Assembly: GCA_902805805.1 (NCBI GenBank)
Contig: CADCUE010000066.1
Coordinates: forward strand, 1-14,273
DNA length: 14,273 nucleotides
Direction of reading: 5' to 3'
From: an uncultured Frankineae bacterium
GTDB lineage: Bacteria; Actinomycetota; Actinomycetes; Mycobacteriales; SCTD01
Shown here one piece after another: positions 8,696 to 14,273 of the stretch. Each line of letters starts with the position of its first letter. The stretch's first letter is position 1. The position numbers and the translations under genes were made by a program. A model generated the notes under the pieces. That model saw only the letters and a program-made list of their open reading frames with translations, was not told the DNA's origin and searched no databases.

Positions 8696-10032
8696 CGGCC
8701 CACCACCTCGGCCAGGCGGTCCGCGACCTCGGCGGCGCGCTCGGCGGTCTCGGCCTCGACCATCACCCGCACCAGCGGCTCGGTGCCGGACGGGCGGAGC
8801 AGGACGCGTCCGCCGCCGCCGAGCAGCCCCTCCTCGCAGGCCACCGCGTCCAGGACGTCGACGTCGGTCGCGCGGGAGCGCTCGGCCCGCACGTTGACCA
8901 GGACCTGCGGCAGGCGGGTCATCACGGCGGCGAGCTCGGCCAGCGACCGTCCCGTCTCGGCCATCCGCCCGAGCACGCTCAGACCGGTCAGCAGCCCGTC
9001 GCCGGTGGTCGCGTGGTCGAGCAGCACGGTGTGCCCGGACTGCTCACCGCCGAGCGCGTGCCCGCCGGCGCGCATGGCCTCGAGGACGTACCGGTCCCCC
9101 ACGGCGGTCCGCACGACCCGCAGGCCGCGCTCGGTCATCGCCCGCACGAAGCCGAGGTTGCTCATCACGGTGGCCACGACCGTCCCGGTCGGCAGGGCGC
9201 CCCGCTCGGCCATCCCGACGGCCAGCAGCGCCAGGAGCTGGTCCCCGTCGACGACGGCGCCGGACGCGTCCACGGCCAGGCAGCGGTCGGCGTCGCCGTC
9301 GTGCGCGAGCCCGAGGTCCGCGCCGTGCTCGACGACGGCCCGCTGCAGCGGTCCCAGGTGCGTCGCTCCGCAGCCGTCGTTGATGCGCTCCCCGTCGCCG
9401 TCCGCGGCCAGGGCGACGACCTCCGCACCGGCCCGCCGGTAGACCTCCGGAGCCAGCGCCGACGCGGCGCCCTGGGCGCAGTCCACGACCACCTTGAGGC
9501 CCGGCACAGGGGCCGGCAGCGCCGCGAGCAGGCCGTCGACGTAGGACGCCACGAGGTGCTCCGCCGGTGCGATGCGCCCGAGGTCCAGCCCGGTGGGCCG
9601 CTCGCGCGTCGCGCCGAGGCCCTGCTCGAGCGCCACCTCCACCTCGTCGGGCAGCTTCCAGCCGCCCGGGCCGAACAGCTTGAGCCCGTTGTCCGGCATG
9701 GCGTTGTGCGACGCGCTCACCACCAGACCGAGGTCAGCGCCGCCGGAGGCGCAGGCGTGGGCGACGACCGGTGTCGGGACCACCCCGAGCAGCCGGACGT
9801 CCACCCCGGCGCTGGCGAAGCCGGCCGCCGCCGCGGCCTCCAGCATCGGCCCCGACGGGCGCGTGTCCCGGCCGATGACGGCACGCGGGCGCCCGGCACC
9901 GCTCCGCATGGCCAGCAGCTCGTGCGCCGCGCTGCGGGCGACGGCCAGCGCCAGCTCCGGCGTGAGCACCTCGCCGTTCGCGAGGCCACGCACCCCGTCG
10001 GTGCCGAACAGCCGAGCTCTCGTCGGTGTCAC
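8692..10032 (-). CDS. glmM: Phosphoglucosamine mutase GlmM
   Basis: GlmM converts glucosamine-6-phosphate to glucosamine-1-phosphate, the step after GlmS on the way to UDP-GlcNAc. The 446-residue protein has the normal length and all domain marks: RLFGTDGVRG (7-16), the phosphoserine loop VVSASHNAMPDNG (104-116) with catalytic S108, the metal loop DGDADR (245-250), the sugar-binding GGEQSGHT, and the phosphate-binding RPSGTEPLVRVMVEA near the C-terminus. The GTG start at 10032-10030 is fixed by GGAGGT seven bases upstream. It follows rpsI after 65 bases that contain a hairpin, the canonical rplM-rpsI-glmM order of actinobacteria, and it overlaps pepN by four bases. Confidence 0.98.
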
Positions 10033-10039
10033 CGTGCAG

Positions 10040-10045
10040 ACCTCC
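10040..10045 (-). promoter_or_regulatory. Ribosome binding site of glmM
   Basis: GGAGGT on the minus strand, 7 bases before the GTG at 10032, is a near-perfect anti-16S match and decides the start. It allows glmM to be translated independently of rpsI. Confidence 0.8.
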
Positions 10046-10055
10046 AGACATGCCG

Positions 10056-10087
10056 CGAGGCGGCCCCGGCTGACCAGGACCGCCTCG
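10056..10087 (-). terminator. Hairpin between rpsI and glmM (possible attenuator)
   Basis: CGAGGCGG (10056-10063) and CCGCCTCG (10080-10087) form a perfect 8-bp GC-rich stem with a 16-base loop in the 65-base rpsI-glmM gap. There is no T-run after it, so it is not a classical intrinsic terminator. It could lower read-through from the highly expressed ribosomal pair into glmM or protect the rpsI 3' end. Function is inferred. Confidence 0.4.
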
Positions 10088-10097
10088 GCGGGGACGA

Positions 10098-10508
10098 CTA
10101 GCGCTTGGAGTACTGGGGAGCCTTGCGGGCCTTCTTCAGGCCGTACTTCTTGCGCTCCTTGATCCGCGCGTCGCGGGTCAGGAAGCCCTCCTTCTTCAGG
10201 GCCGGCCGGTCGTCGGGCTCGACCTCGATGAGCGCGCGGGCGATCGCCAGGCGCAGCGCGCCGGCCTGACCGCTGATGCCGCCGCCGTGCAGCCGGGCGA
10301 CGACGTCGTACTGCTCGGTCTTCTCGAGCGTCACGAACGGCTCGTTGATGGCCTGCTGGTGCACCTTGTTCGGGAAGTACTCCTCGAGGGTGCGGCCGTT
10401 GAGCTTGTACTGACCGGTGCCCGGGACGAGGCGGACGCGGACGATCGCCTCCTTGCGGCGACCGACGGTCTGGATGAGGTCGGCCGGAGGGCCGGAGAGG
10501 ACGGTCAC
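10098..10508 (-). CDS. rpsI: 30S ribosomal protein S9
   Basis: S9 is a small-subunit protein whose C-terminal tail reaches the P-site tRNA. The 136-residue product has [17 protein letters not shown] (14-30), [10 protein letters not shown], the family signature [19 protein letters not shown] (75-93) and the basic tail [18 protein letters not shown], ending in the invariant SKR. The start is a GTG at 10508-10506 overlapping the rplM stop (GTGA), so L13 and S9 are translationally coupled, as expected for this universal gene pair. Confidence 0.98.
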   Translation of the reverse strand: MTVLSGPPADLIQTVGRRKEAIVRVRLVPGTGQYKLNGRTLEEYFPNKVHQQAINEPFVTLEKTEQYDVVARLHGGGISGQAGALRLAIARALIEVEPDDRPALKKEGFLTRDARIKERKKYGLKKARKAPQYSKR

Positions 10509-10948
10509 TGGGAGACCTGCTTCAGCTCGAACGGCACAGGAGCCTGCGCCGCATGGGGATGCGTGGGACCGGCGTAGACCTTCAGCTTGGACAGCATCTG
10601 CCGGCCGAGGGTGTTGTGCGGCAGCATGCCCTTGACGGCCTTCTCGACGATCCGCTCGGGCCGCGTCGCGAGCACGTCGGCGTACGACGTGCGCTTGAGG
10701 CCACCGGGGAACCCGGAGTGGCTGTAGACCGTCGACTGCTCGGCCTTGTTGCCGGTCATCGCCACCTTGCCGGCGTTGACGATCACGACGAAGTCGCCCG
10801 TGTCGAGGTGCGGCGCGTAGTAGGGCTTGTGCTTGCCGCGCAGCAGCTGCGCGGCCTGGCTGGCGAGCCGGCCCAGCACGATGTCCTGCGCGTCGATGAC
10901 GTGCCAGGCGCGCGTGATGTCGCTCGGCTTCGGGGTGTACGTGCGCAC
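10505..10948 (-). CDS. rplM: 50S ribosomal protein L13
   Basis: L13 is an early-assembly large-subunit protein. The GTG at 10948-10946 gives 147 residues, the usual bacterial length, opening [20 protein letters not shown] after the initiator, followed by [42 protein letters not shown] [31 protein letters not shown] and THPHAAQAP. The frame stays open upstream to about 12154, running in-frame through the 24-bp repeats, but those codons give only Arg/Gly-rich shadow sequence and the conserved L13 N-terminus fixes the GTG. The ribosome binding site is weak: GAGGAAG lies about 15 bases upstream. Confidence 0.97.
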   Translation of the reverse strand: MRTYTPKPSDITRAWHVIDAQDIVLGRLASQAAQLLRGKHKPYYAPHLDTGDFVVIVNAGKVAMTGNKAEQSTVYSHSGFPGGLKRTSYADVLATRPERIVEKAVKGMLPHNTLGRQMLSKLKVYAGPTHPHAAQAPVPFELKQVSQ

Positions 10949-11080
10949 AGGACCGCCAGACTTCCTCGGAGAACAGATCGGGATGCGTTCGGGCCGCGCC
11001 GGGCAGACGTCAACTCGGCGCGCCGCGCAACAGCCCTCGACAGTACCCGATCGCGTGCGCAGGGGCGAAGCCCGCGCTGC
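10949..11080 (-). promoter_or_regulatory. rplM leader region with a candidate -10 and a hairpin
   Basis: This 132-base stretch separates the repeat array from rplM. It contains TACTGT (11045-11040, minus strand), matching TANNNT, with TTCGCC 18 bases upstream as a weak -35, which would give a leader of about 85 bases. A hairpin with an interrupted 8-bp stem (GCGC-GGGC-TTC-GCCC-CT-GCGC, 11057-11077) overlaps the presumed -35 and may instead be the ABC-F 3' end structure. TTGACG (11013-11008) resembles a -35 but has no matching -10. Ribosomal L13 leaders are often autoregulated; I see no identifiable protein-binding fold. Confidence 0.35.
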
Positions 11081-11264
11081 CTCGCGCCCGCCACGCTGTC
11101 CTGCCTCGCGCGTGCGACGCTGCCCTGTCTCGCGCGTGCGACGCTGTCCTACCTCGCGCGTGCGACGTCGTCCTGCCTCGCGCGTGCGACGTCGTCCTGC
11201 CTCGCGCGTGCGACGCTGTCCTACCTCGCGCGTGCGACGCTGTCCTACCTCGCGCGTGCGACGC
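11081..11264. repeat. 24-bp tandem repeat array, seven full units plus one partial
   Basis: Units start at 11081, 11105, 11129, 11153, 11177, 11201, 11225 and 11249, each beginning CTCGCGCGTGCGACG on the plus strand (11081 is degenerate; 11249 matches for its first 16 bases). Units at 11129, 11201 and 11225 are identical (ending CTGTCCTAC, type A); units at 11153 and 11177 are identical to each other (ending TCGTCCTGC, type B). Each unit contains the small hairpin GCGT-CGC-ACGC on the minus strand. The period is eight codons and the array starts in the final codons of the ABC-F gene, whose VARAR tail it echoes. Contiguous units without spacers exclude CRISPR; this is a minisatellite-type array. 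Confidence 0.95.
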
Positions 11265-12864
11265 GACCCTCGTCCCACACCGGCTCCGCCGCCTCGTACA
11301 CCTTCCCGTCCTGGCCGAAGACGAGGAAGCGGTCGAACCCCCGCGCGAACCACCGGTCGTGCGTCACCGCCACCACCGTCCCGTCGAAGGCGCGCAGCCC
11401 CTCCTCCAGCGCCTCGGCGCTCTCCAGGTCGAGGTTGTCGGTCGGCTCGTCGAGCAGCAGCATCGTGCAGCCGGACAGCTCCAGCAGCAGCACCTGCACG
11501 CGCGCCTGCTGACCGCCCGACAGCGAGTCGAAGCCCTGGTCGGCCTGGCCGTGCAGCTCGTAGCGCCGCAGCGCCCCGATCGCCGCCGCCCGGTCCAGCC
11601 CGCGCCGCCGGTCGTCCCCGCGGTGCAGGAGCTCGACGAGCGTCCTGCCGTGCAGGTCCGGTGAGTCGTGCGTCTGGGCGAACCACCCGGGGACGACCCG
11701 CGCGCCCAGCCGCCAGCCGCCCGTGTGCGCGACCGGCTGCCCGGCGAGCAGGCGCAGGAAGTGCGACTTGCCGCTGCCGTTCGACCCGAGCACCGCCAGG
11801 CGCTCGCCGTAGAAGACCTCGAGGTCGAACGGCCGCATCAGGCCGGTGAGCTCCAGACCGGCGCAGGTCAGGGCGCGCACGCCCGTACGCCCGCCCTTGA
11901 GGTTCATGACGACCTTCTGGTCGACGACCTGCTCGGGCGGCGGACCGGCGGCGAGGAACTTGTCGTAGCGGGTCTGCATGGCCGAGTAGCGGCTGGCCAT
12001 GTCCGGGCTGATCCGCGCCTGCTCCCGCAGGGTGATGACCAGCCTGCGGAGCCGCTCGCGCTCCTCGTCCCAGCGCTTGTGCAGCTCCTCGAGGCGCTCG
12101 CGCCGGGCCCGCCGCGCGTCGGCGTAGGTCGAGAAGCCGCCGCCGTGCACCCACGCGCCGTGCGCCTCGATCGTGACCACCCGCGTCGCCGACCGCGCGA
12201 GCAGCTCGCGGTCGTGGCTGACGAACAGCACGGTCTTCGGCGAGTCGGCCAGCGCCGCCTCGAGCCAGCGCTTGCCCGGCACGTCGAGGTAGTTGTCCGG
12301 CTCGTCGAGCAGCAGCACCTCGTCGGGTCCGCGCAGCAGGGCCTCGAGGGCCAGCCGCTTCTGCTCACCGCCCGACAGGGTGTGCAGCAGGCGGTGCGAG
12401 CAGCGGTCGTAGGCGACGCCGAGCGCAGCGGTGGTGCACACGTCCCAGACGACCTCGATCTCGTAGCCGCCGGCGTCGCCCCAGTCGGACAGGGCGGACG
12501 CGTAGCGCAGCTGGGTCTTCTCGTCGTCGGTCTCCATCATCGCCAGCTCGGCGGCGTCGAGCGCCCTGCCGGCGTCGCGCACGGCGGGCGGCGCGAGGTC
12601 CACGAGCAGGTCGCGCACGGTCGTGTCGTCGCGGATGGAGCCGATGAACTGGCGCATCACACCGAGCCCGCCCGTGCGGGCCACGGTGCCCGACGCGGGC
12701 GGCGTGTCCCCGGCGATCATCCGCAGCAGCGTCGTCTTGCCCGTGCCGTTCGCCCCCACGAGCGCGGTCTTGGCGCCCTCACCCACCCGGAAGCTCACCT
12801 CGTCGAAGAGCACCCGGCCGTCCGGCAGCACGCAGGACAGCTTCTGGACGTCGACGTACCCCAT
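11245..12864 (-). CDS. ABC-F family ATPase (ribosome-associated translation factor type)
   Basis: The 539-residue protein has two ABC ATPase domains and no membrane segment, the hallmark of ABC-F proteins, which act on ribosomes rather than in transport. Domain 1 has Walker A GANGTGKT (37-44), signature LSGGEQ (163-168) and Walker B LLLDEP (184-189). Domain 2 has GSNGSGKS (360-367), LSGGQQ (448-453) and [11 protein letters not shown]. An Arg/Glu-rich helical linker (about 248-310) fits the tRNA-interaction segment. The ATG at 12864-12862 is chosen because [20 protein letters not shown] is the natural N-terminus; a GTG at 12927 would add 21 residues encoded within an inverted-repeat arm. The C-terminal VARAR and the stop codon are provided by 24-bp repeats. 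Its neighbours truA and rplM support a translation role, but whether it is housekeeping or antibiotic-protective cannot be told. Confidence 0.93.
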   Translation of the reverse strand: MGYVDVQKLSCVLPDGRVLFDEVSFRVGEGAKTALVGANGTGKTTLLRMIAGDTPPASGTVARTGGLGVMRQFIGSIRDDTTVRDLLVDLAPPAVRDAGRALDAAELAMMETDDEKTQLRYASALSDWGDAGGYEIEVVWDVCTTAALGVAYDRCSHRLLHTLSGGEQKRLALEALLRGPDEVLLLDEPDNYLDVPGKRWLEAALADSPKTVLFVSHDRELLARSATRVVTIEAHGAWVHGGGFSTYADARRARRERLEELHKRWDEERERLRRLVITLREQARISPDMASRYSAMQTRYDKFLAAGPPPEQVVDQKVVMNLKGGRTGVRALTCAGLELTGLMRPFDLEVFYGERLAVLGSNGSGKSHFLRLLAGQPVAHTGGWRLGARVVPGWFAQTHDSPDLHGRTLVELLHRGDDRRRGLDRAAAIGALRRYELHGQADQGFDSLSGGQQARVQVLLLELSGCTMLLLDEPTDNLDLESAEALEEGLRAFDGTVVAVTHDRWFARGFDRFLVFGQDGKVYEAAEPVWDEGRVARAR

Positions 12865-12877
12865 GGCGACCAGTGTC
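12865..12877 (-). promoter_or_regulatory. Possible leaderless promoter -10 element of the ABC-F gene
   Basis: GACACT (12877-12872, minus strand) is followed by GGTCGCC and then the ATG at 12864, a 7-base spacing. No Shine-Dalgarno is present. The hexamer keeps A2 and T6 of TANNNT. The whole ACACTGG..GCC-ATG context closely resembles that before acpS. No clear -35 is seen. Confidence 0.42.
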
Positions 12878-12916
12878 GCGGCGCTGTCGAGCGAGATCGG
12901 GCCCGCAGGCCGGGGC

Positions 12917-13017
12917 GGACGCTCCACCGTCCACCTCCGCGGCGGCGGACGGACCGTCGGGCTCGCTCGGGTTGGTCGTTCGCCGAGCCCCTCGACGAGG
13001 TGGACGGTCGAGCATCC
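12917..13017. repeat. Long imperfect inverted repeat between truA and the ABC-F gene
   Basis: Arms of 21 bp at 12917-12937 and 12997-13017 are complementary at 19 positions; the inner 12 are perfect (ACCGTCCACCTC/GAGGTGGACGGT) and one mismatch would be a G-U pair in RNA. The 59-base loop contains its own 7-bp inverted repeat, GGGCTCG (12959-12965) with CGAGCCC (12984-12990). The region can fold into a large nested hairpin. It fills most of the 170-base truA-ABC-F gap and has no T-run. It may be a terminator for truA, an ABC-F leader structure, or the remnant of a palindromic mobile element. Confidence 0.7.
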
Positions 13018-13034
13018 GCAGCGGGCCGCGGCCG

Positions 13035-13850
13035 CTACGCGCGCAGCCGGCGGGTGACCTCCTGCCGCGCCCGCAGCTCGTCGTCGTGCGGGTAGGCGAC
13101 GTGCTCCAGCACCAGGCCGTGCGGCGGGGCCACGGCGACGTCGTCGGCGCGGGCGGTGCGGCTCAGCAGCTCACCCGGCCAGCTCGGCGGCCGCCGGCCC
13201 TCCCCCACGGCGAGCATCGCCCCGACCAGGGAGCGCACCATCGAGTGGCAGAAGGCGTCGGCCCGCACCGTCAGGACGAGCAGCCCATCGTCGCTGCGCA
13301 CCCAGTCCAGCGCGAGCAGCGCGCGCACGGTGGTGGCCCCCTCGCGCCGCCGGCAGTACGCCGCGAAGTCGTGCTCCCCGAGCAGCGGCGCGCACGCCGA
13401 CTGCAGCGCGGCGAGGTCGAGCGCGCGCCAGGTCAGCACGTCGTGCCGGCGCAGCGGGTCGGCGTGCTCGGGGCCGTCCGCGACGCGGTAGCGGTAGGTG
13501 CGCGACAGCGCCGAGAAGCGGGCGTCGAAGCCGTCCGGCGCGGGCGACACGCGTCGGACCCGGACGTCGGCCGGGAGCAGCCCGTTGAGCCGGCGCAGCA
13601 GCAGCGGGTCGGTCGCGGTCGCGGACGGCAGGTCGACGTGCGCCACCTGACCGCGGGCGTGCACGCCGGCGTCCGTGCGTCCGGCGACCTGCACCCGCGG
13701 CGGGTCGGCCCGCAGCAGCACGCCGAGGGCGTCGTGCAGCACGCCCTGCACGGTGCGACGGCCCGGCTGCTGCGCCCAGCCCCCGAAGGCGGTGCCGTCG
13801 TAGGCGAGGTCGAGCCGGACCCTGACCGGCCCGGCGGACGGCTCGGTCAC
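13035..13850 (-). CDS. truA: tRNA pseudouridine(38-40) synthase TruA
   Basis: TruA isomerises uridines 38-40 in the anticodon stem-loop of tRNAs. The 271-residue product is normal length. It has RLDLAYDGTAFGGWAQQPG (12-30), RTVQGVLHDAL, the catalytic motif VAGRTDAGVHARGQVAHVD with D60 as the nucleophilic aspartate, FDARFSALSRTYRYRV, and the C-terminal ADAFCHSMVRSLVGAMLAVGEG typical of the family. The GTG start at 13850-13848 overlaps the stop of the upstream LuxR-type gene (GTGA). In actinobacteria truA usually follows rplQ and precedes rplM; here a regulator gene sits upstream and an ABC-F gene intervenes downstream. Confidence 0.97.
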   Translation of the reverse strand: MTEPSAGPVRVRLDLAYDGTAFGGWAQQPGRRTVQGVLHDALGVLLRADPPRVQVAGRTDAGVHARGQVAHVDLPSATATDPLLLRRLNGLLPADVRVRRVSPAPDGFDARFSALSRTYRYRVADGPEHADPLRRHDVLTWRALDLAALQSACAPLLGEHDFAAYCRRREGATTVRALLALDWVRSDDGLLVLTVRADAFCHSMVRSLVGAMLAVGEGRRPPSWPGELLSRTARADDVAVAPPHGLVLEHVAYPHDDELRARQEVTRRLRA

Positions 13851-14273
13851 CGGCGCTCCAGGTCCTCGCCGAGGTGGGCGGGTCGGGGACGGGCGACCGC
13901 TGCCCCGCCCGGCGGACCGGCCGTCGGGCGGTCCTCGGCCCAGCGCAGGACGACGTCCGTACGGCGGCGCAGCCCGAGCTTGGCCAGGACGCTGCGGACG
14001 TGGCTCTCCACGGTGCGCTCGGACAGCACGAGGCGGTCGGCGATGTCCCGGTTGCTGAGCGACCGGGCCACCAGGTCGGCGACCTCCCGCTCGCGGGCTG
14101 TCAGGGGGTCCGCCGCAGCGGCGGCGGCGGCGCACGCCTGCAGCAGCCGGTCCGCCCGGGCCAGCGGCCCGGGCAGCCCGATCCGCCGTGCGGCCGAGGC
14201 GGCCTCCTGCGCCAGCCCGACGGCACGCGGCAGGTCGGCGTCCGGTCCCCGGGCCAGCACCTCGGCGAGCTCG
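13847..14273 (-). CDS. LuxR-family transcriptional regulator, C-terminal part (5' end outside window)
   Basis: About 141 residues are visible. They begin in helical sequence (AVGLAQEAASAARRIGLPG) of the kind seen in TPR-like repeats of large LuxR regulators, then a full LuxR/GerE helix-turn-helix: DPLTAREREVADLVARSLSN followed by RDIADRLVLSERTVESHVRS and VLAKLGLRRRTDVVLRW. The tail of about 30 residues after it is Pro/Arg/Gly-rich and looks disordered. A GTG at 14260 could serve as a start only for a very short protein, and the frame stays open to the window edge, so I treat the gene as truncated by the window. The full protein may be a large ATPase-type (LAL/MalT-like) regulator, but that domain is not visible. 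It is coupled to truA by a 4-base overlap; targets are unknown. Confidence 0.85.
   Translation of the reverse strand, partial: ELAEVLARGPDADLPRAVGLAQEAASAARRIGLPGPLARADRLLQACAAAAAAADPLTAREREVADLVARSLSNRDIADRLVLSERTVESHVRSVLAKLGLRRRTDVVLRWAEDRPTAGPPGGAAVARPRPAHLGEDLERR

Noticed and set aside
11081..11264. CRISPR array
   Set aside because: Units are contiguous with no spacers, the 24-bp period equals the repeat length, and no cas gene is present.
10505..12154. A 549-codon minus-strand frame that would fuse rplM to an upstream Arg/Gly-rich repeat protein
   Set aside because: Only the last 147 codons are L13. The upstream part is an out-of-frame shadow of the ABC-F gene plus the 24-bp repeats read as [12 protein letters not shown] octapeptides; the conserved L13 N-terminus marks the true start.
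12865..12927. Upstream GTG start for the ABC-F gene adding 21 residues
   Set aside because: The extension lacks family similarity, starts inside an inverted-repeat arm and has no ribosome binding site; the ATG at 12864 gives the natural N-terminus.

Overview
The window comes from the chromosome of a very high-G+C actinobacterium (Actinomycetes). This rests on extreme G/C use at third codon positions, many GTG starts, 4-base start/stop overlaps, and the gene set truA, rplM-rpsI-glmM, glmS, acpS and nnr, which forms a conserved cluster in this class. Every gene I can support is on the minus strand, so transcription runs from high to low coordinates. The genus cannot be fixed from the sequence alone.

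Reading with transcription (high to low), the window holds these regions: the 3' end of a LuxR-type regulator (13847-14273); truA (13035-13850), coupled to it by a GTGA overlap; an intergenic region with a long imperfect inverted repeat (12917-13017); an ABC-F ATPase (11245-12864); a 24-bp tandem repeat array that begins inside the ABC-F stop region (11081-11264); the rplM leader, then rplM-rpsI (10098-10948); glmM (8692-10032), set apart by a hairpin; pepN (6236-8695) and a HAD hydrolase (5538-6239), overlapping head to tail; glmS (3655-5496); a 30-residue membrane-like peptide with an excellent ribosome binding site (3383-3475); a membrane-bound GGDEF-EAL cyclic-di-GMP enzyme (1188-3248) translationally coupled to a DUF5317 membrane protein (628-1194); acpS (246-602); and the start of the NAD(P)H-hydrate epimerase gene (1-235), which runs off the window.

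Functionally this is a housekeeping backbone: tRNA pseudouridylation, ribosomal proteins L13 and S9, UDP-GlcNAc precursor synthesis by GlmS and GlmM, fatty-acid carrier activation by AcpS, and nicotinamide-cofactor repair. Accessory genes are interleaved at several joints: luxR, ABC-F, pepN/HAD, and the peptide/GGDEF-EAL/DUF5317 block. That last block, between glmS and acpS, is the best candidate for a little-described system: a tiny Trp-flanked hydrophobic peptide, a structured RNA segment, a c-di-GMP synthase/phosphodiesterase with an uncharacterised multi-pass sensor domain, and a coupled polytopic DUF5317 protein.

Three genes without a Shine-Dalgarno sequence (ABC-F, glmS, acpS) share a hexamer of the form NACNNT exactly 7 bases before an ATG. 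This is the layout of actinobacterial leaderless promoters and suggests internal transcription starts along this apparently continuous gene string.
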